Below, piece after piece: positions 39,601-49,971 of a stretch of 64,000 nt of DNA; positions within the stretch are counted from its first letter, which is position 1, and every line of letters starts with the position of its first letter. The translations under genes were made by a program, and so were the position numbers. The notes below the pieces were generated by a model that saw only the letters and a program-made list of their open reading frames with translations, made no database searches and was not told the DNA's origin. The stretch comes from Kalmanozyma brasiliensis GHG001 (lineage: Eukaryota > Basidiomycota > Ustilaginomycetes > Ustilaginales). The stretch is from positions 1,240,001 through 1,304,000 of the forward strand of contig NW_015961959.1 of the NCBI RefSeq assembly GCF_000497045.1, written 5' to 3'.

Positions 39601-42299
39601 TCTCGGTCGGTATCGGTCTTTTACAGGCCGTGCACCCGCTTCCATCGACCAGGATGGTCAAGTGACGACAGGACGTTGGCGACTGCACCAGCGATCGTGC
39701 GTGCGGTTGCCGGTCTGGACTCATTCCCATCCGGTACCGCGTACAAGGACGTGAGATAAAGTACGAGTTTATTGCTCGCGTCATCCACATGAACGCGGTC
39801 ACTGCGCGTCGAGATGCTCGCGGGAGAGACAGCACAAGGAGAGTCGACTCTCATGGCAAGTCGCCACTCTGCCCTTTCTTGCTGTTCGACGACGGAACAA
39901 CTCGACCCGCCGCATCATCCGCAGCTGTGCTGCTTCTCGCGCAGACACACAGCCCATGCTTGAATTGACGAAAGCCCGCATTGTGCAGGTGCCCGGATCT
40001 TGGTGCCGAATCGCTTTCCCTCTTGTGCAAGCGCCAGAGAGCTTGTGCAGCTTTTTACCTCGCAGGCGGTACAGCGGCTGCACATCGGCCTTCACCCTGG
40101 TCAAATTGGCAACGTGGAAGACCGGGCGCTTCTCATTATCTCGCGCATACGCTCCTGGCAGTTCACCAGTCTGCTCCCATCTTTCAAACCCCGCCATGCC
40201 ACTCGTCCTCCTTCACCGACACTGATGCACAGCCTGGAGAAGCACCACCACGTACCAAGCCTGGCTGCGGACAATATGACCGCCTTGCGCCGCTGACAGG
40301 CTCTTACACTATCTTGGATTAGGTTCCAAGCTTCGTCCGTCCCCGTGGCCGCGCAGCTATTTTGATGACGTCTCCGCCGACGGCCAATACTGTCGCGGCG
40401 ACGCAGCTAGCGCTTCGACCACTCGCATGAATCTTGGTCCCCACCGTAGACCCCTTCCGCAACTCCGCTCGCCGCAACGGGGCCCGCGGGCCTGTCTTCG
40501 TTCCTGATTTCAGAGTCCGTTCCATCCTGCATCCGACGTCATAAAAACATTCCAGACCCGTCTACAGGACGCGTCTCAGTCAATGCACCAAGGTGGGCTA
40601 GGCACCAACCCTGCAGTCAACAGCTCACGGTGGCCGAAGCTCAGCAGCTCCCGCGAGTCGAAAGTTGACCGATCTCTTTCCGGGTCTCACGAGCAGACCA
40701 GATTGCGTCTTGCGGCCAGCGAGACCACAGAGCTTACAAGTCGGTTCAGCCCAACTCTTCGGCCCGCTCATCGAGCCCTGCAAGGTCCACTCGCCAAGCA
40801 CGCAATACCACGGCGCTACCGGTCAAGCTGTCTATTTCGGGACGCAGCCAGCATCTATCCTGCAAAGGTGGCCGATCCCTCCTGACGACCCATATGCATG
40901 CACACTCTAAGATTGCAGTGCTTTCAAACACCATCGCTACCGTTCTAGACCAACTCAGTTGAACGGTGGCTGGCTAGTTCTGTCTGGCTTTGCTTTCGAA
41001 CGCTGGAGCGATCTTCCAGGCAGAAGACACCGGAGACCGATATGGGCTTGTTCCGATCTAGGCGCCGGCGTCCAGCAGCAATCTAGTGCTATCCTCTACC
41101 GCTTCTGGACGCACATGTTTGCCGGTGTCTCGCCTGGCTCACCGCGATCGTCGCATGAATGGTTGCGCGCATTCTCTGCTTCCGTCCGACGCCTCATCTT
41201 GGCCTCTGTCACGCGACGCCGCCTCTCTTTGCTTCAGTAGAACGGCGCCTGACTACCTCTTTCGCCGGAACCATTTGGTTGTCATCGCTTCCAATCAGGC
41301 TCGAAGCTTCACAAAGCTGCCGAAAATGCTTACGCGCGGCGGGTCTGCCAATTGTGGCGCTCGATCAGGCAGCCGAGAGAGCCGCAACCCTCGCCTACAT
41401 GACAAGTGCCAATTAGTTATGCGTGCGGGAAGCACAGCAAGGCGGTTTGAAGCGAGGGTCGGCAGGCTTCTGCTCGGCGCGACTTAAGCGTTACCCTGCA
41501 TTCTCGAAGGCAGCTCCGCCTCTGTTGTTTCCACTGGCTCGGATACTTGACACGGGAGCGCCTGCAGGCTAATTCTTCAGCCAGGCCTCTCCCTCGCGTA
41601 GCTCTTGCACGGGACCGCGATCTCTTTTCCTGGTACCCTATCGATCTGGCCGAGTTGCCCGCCAAGCATGCGTTCGCTTGTTCGGTGAGGAGATGCGACC
41701 TCGTCTAGGCCGGTTTCTGGTACCTCCGTCTCGGCTATTCTTCTCCAAGATGGGCGCGGAACGTACGACTTTTCTTCGTGTTTCAGGAGCCTGACCCTAA
41801 CCCTGACCCTAGCATCAGGCCATCGTGGACATTGTCGTTCAAAGGACCATGCCAGCAGCTCATCTCCGCACCCAATCTCGGACGGCGAAGCAGCACTGCC
41901 TGTTTTGGTCGAATTCAACGCTCGGTCCCATGATAAAGTGCTCTCCGGGAGCCCAACTGGCACGCAGTGGTCTCATGTCTGAGCGCGAGAACAAGCTACG
42001 GCCGCGGCTCGGCCATGGCCGAGCTCACGCCTGCGTTGGCGCTTGCTACTTGACGGTTCACAACGAGATCGAAGCGTTCCTACCGATCGTCTTGCCAATA
42101 GTCCTTACAAAGCGCGGGTATCGCTCCTACGTAACGATAGCTGCCAGTGAATCTCGACCTGGATGCTCGCCACGATCCCGCTCCTCATAGTCTCTGTTGC
42201 ACCCGTCTTTCGGCAGGACTGAAGTGCGACGTCTTAATATGTATGTAGAACAATGCGCGTCACGCAGCGGCGTCGGTCATTACGGTTGCGCCCCACGTC
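36655..42299. other. 5.6-kb stretch without a supported gene
   Basis: This is the largest gap in the window, between a Zn2Cys6 factor and galactokinase, both on the minus strand. It begins with the promoter of the Zn2Cys6 factor, including CAG/CTG microsatellites near 37206-37219 and 37668-37692. Open frames are all under 240 codons, overlap randomly and show no domain. A telomere-like motif lies at 41795-41812, and TGACGTC-type sites at 40366-40372 and 40535-40541. A pyrimidine-rich tract at about 39400-39440 resembles a promoter or leader, but no convincing reading frame follows. It may encode noncoding RNA, relic sequence or a gene I cannot recognise. Confidence 0.45.
41795..41812. repeat. 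short interstitial telomere-like repeat
   Basis: CCCTAACCCTGACCCTAG reads on the other strand as two TTAGGG-type units and one TCAGGG variant. It lies within the gene-free stretch and is only three units long. Confidence 0.6.
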
Positions 42300-43946
42300 T
42301 CACACCTTGTACACACACGCACCGCCAGCTGGCTGCGTGTCGAAGCAAGCGTCCTCCAGCTGCTCCTTGGTGAGCTCCGGGAACTTCTTGGCGTAGTACT
42401 GCGACCTCATAGCCGAGATGAATACCTCGACCTTGGGTTTGGGCACCAGGTGCACCGTGCAGCCTCCCCAGCCTGCGCCTGTCAGCCTGCTGCCGAGGCT
42501 GCCGTTGCGCTTCGCGATGTCAATCACCTGGTTGAGCTCGTCGCAGCTGCAACTGTACAGGTCGCGCAACGACGTCTGCGATCCATCCATCAGCGCGCCC
42601 AGCTGGCTGTAGACCTGCTTGCCGTCGTCTTCGTCCGAGGCAGGAGTTTGATGCTGCTTGCACAGCGCCTGGAACTGCAATACGCGAAGCGCTTCCGTGA
42701 AGACGTGCTTGGAGCGCTTGTACAGCTCGAAGGCGTCGGCGCGAATCGGGAACGAGCTGAGGAACTCCTTGTCGAACGAGTCGCCACTGTAGCCGGTCAG
42801 CTTCTCTACCTCGGACCGTGGCAGAGCGGCTTGGAGAGTAGACGACGAGTAGAGAGCCTCGACCTTCTCTTCGAGCACTTTGATGCGCGCTGCCTCCTCG
42901 CCCGACCTGTCGAGCGTCTCTTTGACCGCTGCGCTGTTCTCCATCTCGGTCTGGATGTGACCGCTACCTCCATTTTCATTGAAGTACGTCTCGAGGACGC
43001 CGCGGAGGTCCTTGCACGAAGCGTCTTTGGCGGCTTTGAGTCCGAGGTACTTGGCGAGCGCCCTCGCGGCCATTCGCGTCTCGACCACGCGCAGGTTGTA
43101 GTTGACCGGACCCGTCACCTTCTTATCCGACACAACGAGCGTGTTGACGATGACGAAGGTGTGATCCGGTGTGCTGGGCGGCAACCGTGTCGGCTGCACC
43201 TCGAGCGTCGGGTAGAACGAGATGTACAGAGCATGATTCGGAATGCTGAAGATGGACGCGCTCTGATCCATGCCGCCGGAATTGACGCCGACGAGCCGCT
43301 CCGATTCGATCGCCACCTCGGCCATCTCTTTGCGGTCGATCAGCTCCCTCGCGCCGAAGGCTTCGAGGACTACGGTGCTGCTGCACGTCGTCATGGCCGC
43401 GCTCGAACTCAGACTGCTCTCTGGCGGAATGGTGCCGTCGACCAGCACCTCGATCTTCACCGGCCTCTTTGCGTTCTTCTCGTCCAGCACCTTCGCCGGC
43501 AGGTGCGAATGCAGACCCTTGAAAGCGACCTTGAAGTAGTTGGCCCATCGCTCATCCCCTTCGTTGAGCAACTGCACGCCGTCCGTCGAGTGGTACTCCG
43601 ATGCAAACGTCGTCTCCACGAACCTCTCCGTCGTGTTTTTCAGCACCACTTCGACTTTATCGGCGGGAGAGTCGGCATAGGTGACCCTCGTGGCCATGAG
43701 AATGTCCTTCTCGATCGCAGCGGGGAAGACGCTGAAGCCTACATAGTCGATGTGCTCGCCGATGAGGTTGACGCGACCGGGCGCACGGGCGATAAAGTCT
43801 GGTTTTGACCCAGAAAAGACCGAGGCGAACTTGGTCGCGAGGCTGTCCCATCGTTGGCCGTTCTTGAGCACGCCAGCAGGCGAGTAGATCTCGTCTAGCG
43901 AGCCGACGAGCGGCACGGGGTCGCTCACCTTTAAAGTTGTCGACAT
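42300..43946 (-). CDS. GAL1: galactokinase
   Basis: 548 residues, single exon. It phosphorylates galactose with ATP in the Leloir pathway. All three GHMP signatures are present: ARAPGRVNLIGEHIDYVGFS near the N-terminus (galactokinase signature), the ATP-binding GTIPPESSLSSSAAM, and the C-terminal RLTGAGWGGCTVHLVP. It also has the family pattern NSGGMDQSASIF. Length matches eukaryotic galactokinases (about 500-530). Some fungal galactokinase-like proteins are regulators only, but here the catalytic motifs look intact. Start: ATG at 43946. The Zn2Cys6 factor at 44364-47306 ends 417 bases upstream on the same strand. Confidence 0.95.
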   Translation of the reverse strand: MSTTLKVSDPVPLVGSLDEIYSPAGVLKNGQRWDSLATKFASVFSGSKPDFIARAPGRVNLIGEHIDYVGFSVFPAAIEKDILMATRVTYADSPADKVEVVLKNTTERFVETTFASEYHSTDGVQLLNEGDERWANYFKVAFKGLHSHLPAKVLDEKNAKRPVKIEVLVDGTIPPESSLSSSAAMTTCSSTVVLEAFGARELIDRKEMAEVAIESERLVGVNSGGMDQSASIFSIPNHALYISFYPTLEVQPTRLPPSTPDHTFVIVNTLVVSDKKVTGPVNYNLRVVETRMAARALAKYLGLKAAKDASCKDLRGVLETYFNENGGSGHIQTEMENSAAVKETLDRSGEEAARIKVLEEKVEALYSSSTLQAALPRSEVEKLTGYSGDSFDKEFLSSFPIRADAFELYKRSKHVFTEALRVLQFQALCKQHQTPASDEDDGKQVYSQLGALMDGSQTSLRDLYSCSCDELNQVIDIAKRNGSLGSRLTGAGWGGCTVHLVPKPKVEVFISAMRSQYYAKKFPELTKEQLEDACFDTQPAGGACVYKV

Positions 43947-44363
43947 CGTGGCTTTGCGGAAGGTGGAACGATTGTTGCAAGGGCTTCGATAGCTGCGAAA
44001 GGATTTGGTGGGTATGTATGAAGTCTACCCAAAGAAGCAGAGGATGATGGTCAACGAGGAAGACGGTCGAAACACTCGAAGCTCCACATCACCGGCGAGC
44101 GGCGTCCGTGCACACGCTCTCGCTCAAATGAAATCGCCGTTCTCTCCGCTCAAAAAAAATTGGATCGACAGACACCGATGACGGGAATCTCAGCAGCTTC
44201 GTCTCGGCAAACTCGCGAGCGCCAATCACACGACCGGTTGTCGGTCACACTTGAAGCGCAACTCCCACAGTCAGAAGCTCAAATTCTCACTCGACGCACC
44301 CACCCGTTGCTGCTGTCGAACACTCAAAAGGCGTCTATGTTGCTGACATTGCTTGAGAAGTGA
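43947..44363. other. galactokinase promoter region
   Basis: These 417 bases lie between the stop of the upstream Zn2Cys6 factor and the galactokinase ATG. A run of eight T on the minus strand sits at 44152-44159. No CGG-N11-CCG Gal4-type site was seen by eye. Confidence 0.5.
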
Positions 44364-47306
44364 TCAGCCAAAGAGACTCTCCATGCCAGTCTCGAGCGTG
44401 CCATCGCCCGTCCAGCCCGATCCTATGGTCTGCAAGATGCCCTCCCAGTCGAACATCGCCTGGCCCTCCACCGGGTTACCCGTCGTCGCAGCGAGACCTG
44501 CTGCAAATTGACCCGGTGACGCGGCCATGAAGTGAGCCGGGTTGCTGCCGCTGAGACTGTGACCGTGATGGCGGCTCGGTGTTGCAGCCGCCGGAATGGA
44601 GGGCATCCCACCAGGAGCAGCGCCGGAAGCGTTGGCGCCGGCGATCGAGTTGGACCTGCCGTTGCCCGTCGCGATGGGCGTGTGTGCAGTGCTTGTGCCC
44701 GTCGAGCTGGCTTTTGTATCCGGCGACTCCATAGCCGTGGGCGTGAGCAGCCATCCGTACGGGTCGATCGGGTTGGCCGTCGATCCACCCGCAGCCGTCC
44801 CTGCCCCAGCACCCATGTTCGGCGTCGGCGCGAACATCCCGCTTCCGTGATCGAACTGGCCACCCATCCCGCCGACCCCGCCCATACTCGGCGATCCCGC
44901 AGGCAAATGATGCGAAGGCGGCAGGTGTTGCATCGCCCCCGATCCCGCATAGCTGCCCGACCCGACCTGCGCGTGGTTGTTCGACATGGTCGGTGTACCC
45001 GGCAAACTAGTCGACAACAACCTCAACGAGTCCGCCGCCTGCTTCTCCTGCTCCACCCTCGCCGCGCTCGCGGCCCCCCTCCGCATCGGATCCTGCAACA
45101 TCGTCGCCCGCATCGACCCCTTCGCCGCCGCCAACTCCCCCTTACTCCTCTTGGCCAGTTCCCGAGGCAAGAACGGCTCCAACCGCGACACCAACACCTC
45201 GATCACCATCTGCTCCCTCTCCGCACTCGCATCCACATTGCCCGCGTCAAAGTTGCGCCGCAGCTGTGTGATGAAGTTCTGCAGGTACCCGATACGCTCG
45301 TTGAGATCGACCGAATCGATGCGCTCGCCCAGACTGAAGCCGATCAGCAGCGACATGCCGACGACGATGGCCGAGTTGAACAGCGCGTAGGCGCCACCGA
45401 AGGATTGGGCTAGCTGCTCCTTGGTCAGGATGCGCGCGTATTCCTTGCGCAGACGGAGGTCGTTCAGCGCCGTCTCGACGCAGACGCGGCGGCTCTCGGG
45501 GAAAGGGTGCTTGCCGTGCGTCGCGGGTCGCAATAGGTAGGGGCGGTGGAGGAGAGATCGATAGAAACACACCTCGCCGAGGATGAGGTATCGGTAGAAA
45601 GGCAGCAACGGATGGTCCTGGTCCAGACTCGTGTCCGTCTTGGCTTTGCCCGACGCAGACCATGTCGACGCCAGATACGGTGGCAGCGAATCGACAAACT
45701 CCGCAATCATGTCTTCCACCTCCAGCACGCGATAGTAGGCCCTGCTGGTGCGCCCAGACGGCCCACGACTGGCCGATCGCTCCTCAAAGCAATGCGTGAT
45801 GGCCTCTAGACAAGCCGTGAACCGGTTGCGCGCGAGGAGGTACGTCTGACACGCGAAGCCGAGCGGCTCGAGGTCTTCTCGGGTGGGCATCTCGGTGGTG
45901 AAGAAGGTGATGGTGAGCGGTCGGCCGAGGATGATGCTCCATTCGCGATCGTTGTGAATGACGTGCGACCAGAGGATGCGGCGTGCGGCCACCTGCTCCT
46001 TGGGCAAGTTAAAGGAGCTCCCGTCGCGATGGAGGCCGAGGTCGAGGGCGTCCCGAATCCACGAGCCGATCTCGTGCCAGCTCGCACGTGTAACACGGAT
46101 GACATCGAGGTAGCGAACCAGCACACCGTGTGCCCAGCACGAGTCGAGACTTGCCAGACCGAGCGTCTCGCACAGCACAAGCGCCTTTTTGGTCGCCCAG
46201 AAGAAGGCGTGGGATATAGCCGACGAGAGGGGCTGCACGATGGGCGGGACGGAGCCGAGCGTCAATATCGCAAGGACAAGGGCGACAAAGGGCAGCGTCT
46301 CGGCATCCATCCGCACATCCGAGGGGCTCGGCACGCCAGCGACGAATTGACGGAATCGATCGCGCAGCGTCGTCTCGTGCAGCGGCAGCCGCGCCCAGTT
46401 GTAATGCGCAAAGTAGGCGTCGAAGTACCTCTCGCACTGCTCCCTCGATGGCAAGGTTGCGCGAATCGCCTGAACGTCCGTCGACGGAATGGGGAAGCCT
46501 CGTCGAGTCGGATTCGGGTGGATGTACGAAAGCAGTGCCTGGGGAGCCACATCTGCCCCCACCTCGCTCTTCGACGGCGGCAGTCCGTTCTTCAACTGCA
46601 GCGGCACAGCTTCCAGCGCTGAGGTGCCTAGGAAGCCATCATTGTCGTCCAGGTGTCCATCGGCATGTCGATCCGTCTCGTTCTCGTCCGGTATGTAGCT
46701 TGACCGTCGCGAAATCTGATGGTCTGCTGGAGGGAAGTCGTTGCCTCGCGAGCCCTCTTCACCCAGCCGCAAGCGCACCGCCTTCTCTGCGAGCGCCAGT
46801 CTCTGTTCGAGATAGCTCGCGTCGTTCAACGCGAGGATCCTTTCCAGCCGTGCAATCCTCGATGTCGTCCTAGCGAGCTCGTCAATCCGCCTATCGTCCC
46901 ATTGTGCCTCGTCCTCGTTCAGCCTCTGCCGCTTCGCCGCCGGCGTCGGAAGTTGGACCTCCGACGTGGTGCGCGATATGCTATTGCGATGCGGCGTGCC
47001 ACCGTCGCTGGGCGTTGGCGACCCTCCACCGACCCGCGCCGACGGCGGAGGCACGCATCGCTCCGGCAGCCGCCGCTTGATGCAATTGTTGCAAGGGAAG
47101 CGACGATCGCACTTCTGCTTGCGTCGGAAGCATTCGACGCAGCTGTACTGCTCGCGTGGACGCTTGGCGGACTTCTTATCGTCAGCGTCGGAGGAGGGGA
47201 GCTTGGATGTAGATGCGGGGTGGTCCGTGTCGGGTTTGATGGGCGAGCTGCCCATTCGCTCGGGCTTAGGCCGGGATGGCGAGGAAGGGATGGTGTGCGA
47301 CGACAT
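44364..47306 (-). CDS. Zn2Cys6 transcription factor (Fungal_trans type)
   Basis: 980 residues, single exon. The zinc cluster is at residues 56-84 (Cys56, 59, 66, 72, 75, 84) in YSCVECFRRKQKCDRRFPCN and the following bases. A coiled-coil-like segment follows (IDELARTTSRIARLERIL). The middle-homology domain spans about residues 280-560: YFDAYFAHYNWARLPLHETT, ASWHEIGSWIRDALDLGLHRDG, RRILWSHVIHNDREWSIILGR. The C-terminal 250 residues are Gly/Ser/Ala/Met-rich and probably disordered, with a glycine-rich MGGVGGMGGQFDHGSGMF. It is a nuclear regulator with unknown targets. It directly precedes galactokinase on the same strand, but similarity to Gal4 is not evident beyond the class. Start: ATG at 47306. 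Confidence 0.93.
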   Translation of the reverse strand: MSSHTIPSSPSRPKPERMGSSPIKPDTDHPASTSKLPSSDADDKKSAKRPREQYSCVECFRRKQKCDRRFPCNNCIKRRLPERCVPPPSARVGGGSPTPSDGGTPHRNSISRTTSEVQLPTPAAKRQRLNEDEAQWDDRRIDELARTTSRIARLERILALNDASYLEQRLALAEKAVRLRLGEEGSRGNDFPPADHQISRRSSYIPDENETDRHADGHLDDNDGFLGTSALEAVPLQLKNGLPPSKSEVGADVAPQALLSYIHPNPTRRGFPIPSTDVQAIRATLPSREQCERYFDAYFAHYNWARLPLHETTLRDRFRQFVAGVPSPSDVRMDAETLPFVALVLAILTLGSVPPIVQPLSSAISHAFFWATKKALVLCETLGLASLDSCWAHGVLVRYLDVIRVTRASWHEIGSWIRDALDLGLHRDGSSFNLPKEQVAARRILWSHVIHNDREWSIILGRPLTITFFTTEMPTREDLEPLGFACQTYLLARNRFTACLEAITHCFEERSASRGPSGRTSRAYYRVLEVEDMIAEFVDSLPPYLASTWSASGKAKTDTSLDQDHPLLPFYRYLILGEVCFYRSLLHRPYLLRPATHGKHPFPESRRVCVETALNDLRLRKEYARILTKEQLAQSFGGAYALFNSAIVVGMSLLIGFSLGERIDSVDLNERIGYLQNFITQLRRNFDAGNVDASAEREQMVIEVLVSRLEPFLPRELAKRSKGELAAAKGSMRATMLQDPMRRGAASAARVEQEKQAADSLRLLSTSLPGTPTMSNNHAQVGSGSYAGSGAMQHLPPSHHLPAGSPSMGGVGGMGGQFDHGSGMFAPTPNMGAGAGTAAGGSTANPIDPYGWLLTPTAMESPDTKASSTGTSTAHTPIATGNGRSNSIAGANASGAAPGGMPSIPAAATPSRHHGHSLSGSNPAHFMAASPGQFAAGLAATTGNPVEGQAMFDWEGILQTIGSGWTGDGTLETGMESLFG

Positions 47307-47854
47307 GATACTATCGTTGTGGTGGCGAGATCGTGAGGTGGAGTCTGCTCAGTTGTGGATGCGGAATAGCATGCCAGATGCTGATTCTACCGAAGCGTTC
47401 TTCCTGCGAGATGAAGTGGCACGAATGAGCGACTAAGCCCGCGTCAGGGCTGCTAGTGCGCCGAATATGAGTGCGTCGTGAAGACAGGCGCCGCAACCAG
47501 TCTCGTGGTGGTGAGAGCGGAAGGTGAGCGCGGTCAGTTGAAGGTGATAAGAAGAAAGCAAAGTGCGGGGGGGTCCTCGAGGTTGTGCATTCGGGACCGC
47601 TCGAGCCGAAGAAAAAGGTGGAAAGGCAATCAAACCGGCTTTGCTGCCTGATCTGCTGACCGTGCGACGCTCTGTGGCTTGCGAATTTCGCCGCCTCAAT
47701 TTCGTATCACTTTTTTGGCGGGTGATACGTTGATAAGAAGCTTGACCTCAATTCGCACTGATGCAGCCAACTCACATCAGATCAAAGAGACTGCGTCTAC
47801 CGTTCAAACACGATTGCTATATGATACAGAGCCGCGCTCACAGTGAGCTTATGT
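47307..47854. other. spacer, promoter of the Zn2Cys6 factor
   Basis: These 548 bases hold the promoter of the minus-strand Zn2Cys6 factor and the 3' end of the minus-strand MFS gene. No gene or RNA was recognised. Confidence 0.5.
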
Positions 47855-49657
47855 CTATGCTCTTGAATCGTCCGATCTAGTGTCCTGAGCAGGTCCGTCG
47901 TTCTGGGTTGGCGCTGTAGCAGGCAGCTTATCCGACAGCTCGTACTCTTCTACCGGCCAGCACACTGCCAGATACAGCAGATTCAGCACAGTCACCATGG
48001 CAAACACCCACTTGATCGCCGTCATGTACGACATCTGCGCCGCGTGTCGCAGCACCTCTGGCTGCAGCGTTGGTACCAGCGACGCATCGTGTCTCAGAGC
48101 CGACACCAACCTCTTGACCCCTTCGAGCCCGTCCTTGGGATGTGGCAGTAGATCCGGTGTGATGTTGCGGAACATCTCCCTCTGAAGGAGCATCTGGAAC
48201 ATGGCCGTTGACAGCGAGACGCCCATGACCTGGCCCAGGCTGCGGAACAGATACACCGTCCCCGTCGCCACCGCTGCCTTGTCCTTGCTGACGCTCGCAA
48301 TGAGCCCGATGAGCATGAAGGTGAAAATTGCGCTTGTGCCAAACGCCTGTGGGCACAGCGTGAGGTATTCGGACCAAGCACCCGTCGACTCCGTCCAGAA
48401 CGACGCGTAGAGCGTAGCACCGATGTTGAGTATGCAGCACACGACGTTGGCTCGCCAATACTTCCCCGTGCGCTTCATGTATAGCCCCGCCCACAAACTG
48501 CCCGCTGCGGCAGAGAAGGAGATGGGGATCAGATGCAGGCCCGCCTGCGAGGCGCTCTGTAGGCGGACGGATTGAAACCACAGTGGGAAGTGGAAGATGG
48601 TCGAAAAGTGGGCGAAGCTGCCGAGGAAGTAGGAGGCCCCAATCAACGCCGGAGACTTGCGCGTCAGCAGAGACAGCGGCATCACTGGCTCGCGCACCAC
48701 CCAGCCTTCCACCAGCACAAAGAGGATGGCGGTGACGAGGAAGCCGAGGAGGAAACCCCACACCAACGGATGCGAGAAGGGCAGCAACGAGCCGGAAAGA
48801 AAGCTCATCGCGAGCAACAAGCAGCTCGACGACGAGATGAGTCCTAGCGAGCCGAGATAGTCGATTCGCCCGAGCTTCTTCTGCCAACTCTGATCGGAAT
48901 GAGCCAGAGGGATGTTGACGAACGTCGCGATGCAGATGGCGCCCACGGCGAGGAAGGGCACTTGAAAACCGAAGGCGGTGCGCCAACCAAAGGCATCGTT
49001 GATGAAGCCGCCTAGTGGTCCGCCCATGGCCGACGCGGATCCGAAGAGCAGATTGGTGATCCCTTGCCACAGTCCACGCTGTCGCAAAGGCACCAGATCC
49101 GTCATGCAGATCGACGACGTGGTCAACAGCCCACCGCCACCGATACCGGCCACGAAGCGTGCGACCAGCAGCGCGTTCATGCTCTTGGCTGCCGCACAGA
49201 GACACGTGCCGAGCGAGAAGAAACTCAGCGCAATCAGCAGCGCGCCTTTGCGCCCGATGATGTCCGACAGTCGGCCGTAGATCGATGAGAAGGCGCATAC
49301 CGAGAGCAGGTACGATGTGCTCAGCCAGCCGGATTTTTCGGATGCCTTGAAGGAGGACGAGATGGATGAGATGAGGGTCACGACGATGGTGCCGTCGAGG
49401 GCGGCCATGAAGAGGACGACCCATAAACTTGCGATGATGACGGCGAACTTGATGCCTCGTGGATACTGCTCTGCGATCGCCGCTTCATCGTCCCTGTCGT
49501 TCGTGTCGCCATTCGCGGTCGAAGGTTCATCTTGAGCCGTCTCGGTGGGCACAGAGCCGTACGACGTTGGCTGCGCTGCGCCCTTGGGCTTGCCAGTGTC
49601 AACACCATTCCCGTACGATGCCTGTAAAGGAGTTCTCTCCGAGGCGCCGTTGGCCAT
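47855..49657 (-). CDS. MFS transporter, DHA2 (14-TM) type
   Basis: 600 residues from the ATG at 49657 (A at -3, G at +4). An 80-residue polar N-terminus precedes about 14 membrane segments. Diagnostic motifs are LDGTIVVTLISSISSSFKAS in the first segment, the loop motif GRLSDIIGRKGALL (MFS motif A), and GPLGGFINDAFGWRTAF (motif C region). This places it with drug:H+ antiporter-2 proteins, which include vacuolar basic-amino-acid carriers, siderophore carriers and multidrug exporters. Substrate is not determined. It is divergent from ferroportin with 314 bases between start codons, so shared control is possible. The frame is open upstream for 182 codons, but the sequence there does not resemble transporter sequence. 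Confidence 0.93.
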   Translation of the reverse strand: MANGASERTPLQASYGNGVDTGKPKGAAQPTSYGSVPTETAQDEPSTANGDTNDRDDEAAIAEQYPRGIKFAVIIASLWVVLFMAALDGTIVVTLISSISSSFKASEKSGWLSTSYLLSVCAFSSIYGRLSDIIGRKGALLIALSFFSLGTCLCAAAKSMNALLVARFVAGIGGGGLLTTSSICMTDLVPLRQRGLWQGITNLLFGSASAMGGPLGGFINDAFGWRTAFGFQVPFLAVGAICIATFVNIPLAHSDQSWQKKLGRIDYLGSLGLISSSSCLLLAMSFLSGSLLPFSHPLVWGFLLGFLVTAILFVLVEGWVVREPVMPLSLLTRKSPALIGASYFLGSFAHFSTIFHFPLWFQSVRLQSASQAGLHLIPISFSAAAGSLWAGLYMKRTGKYWRANVVCCILNIGATLYASFWTESTGAWSEYLTLCPQAFGTSAIFTFMLIGLIASVSKDKAAVATGTVYLFRSLGQVMGVSLSTAMFQMLLQREMFRNITPDLLPHPKDGLEGVKRLVSALRHDASLVPTLQPEVLRHAAQMSYMTAIKWVFAMVTVLNLLYLAVCWPVEEYELSDKLPATAPTQNDGPAQDTRSDDSRA

Positions 49658-49971
49658 CTTGAACGAAGGATGATGGTGAGAAGAAAGACAAGGACAGCTG
49701 CCTGTCCAACCAAGGGTCCACACTTTTGCATGCGCGGCGACTTGGTCGGAGCAAAGCTTTCCGTTTGAGTTTGCTGCCGCCAAGCTCTCGCCTGCATGAG
49801 CGTGGGGGGCCGCGGGGCGAATCTCAAGTTTGAGCGTGTTAGAGCCACATTTGACCAGCTTCGGCGGAGAAGCTGGACCCTGACGCTTTCGAAGCTTGTG
49901 TGCTCCATGCAGGGACGTGCATAGATAACTTTCGCCAGGATCCATTTCTACCATCGAACGACGTAGACGTG
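49658..49971. promoter_or_regulatory. bidirectional promoter, MFS / ferroportin
   Basis: These 314 bases serve two divergent transporter genes. An AGATAA motif at 49923-49928 matches the HGATAR consensus bound by fungal GATA factors; in smut fungi a GATA factor (Urbs1) represses iron-uptake genes. One such site is weak evidence of iron control. No TATA box is evident on either side. Confidence 0.5.
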
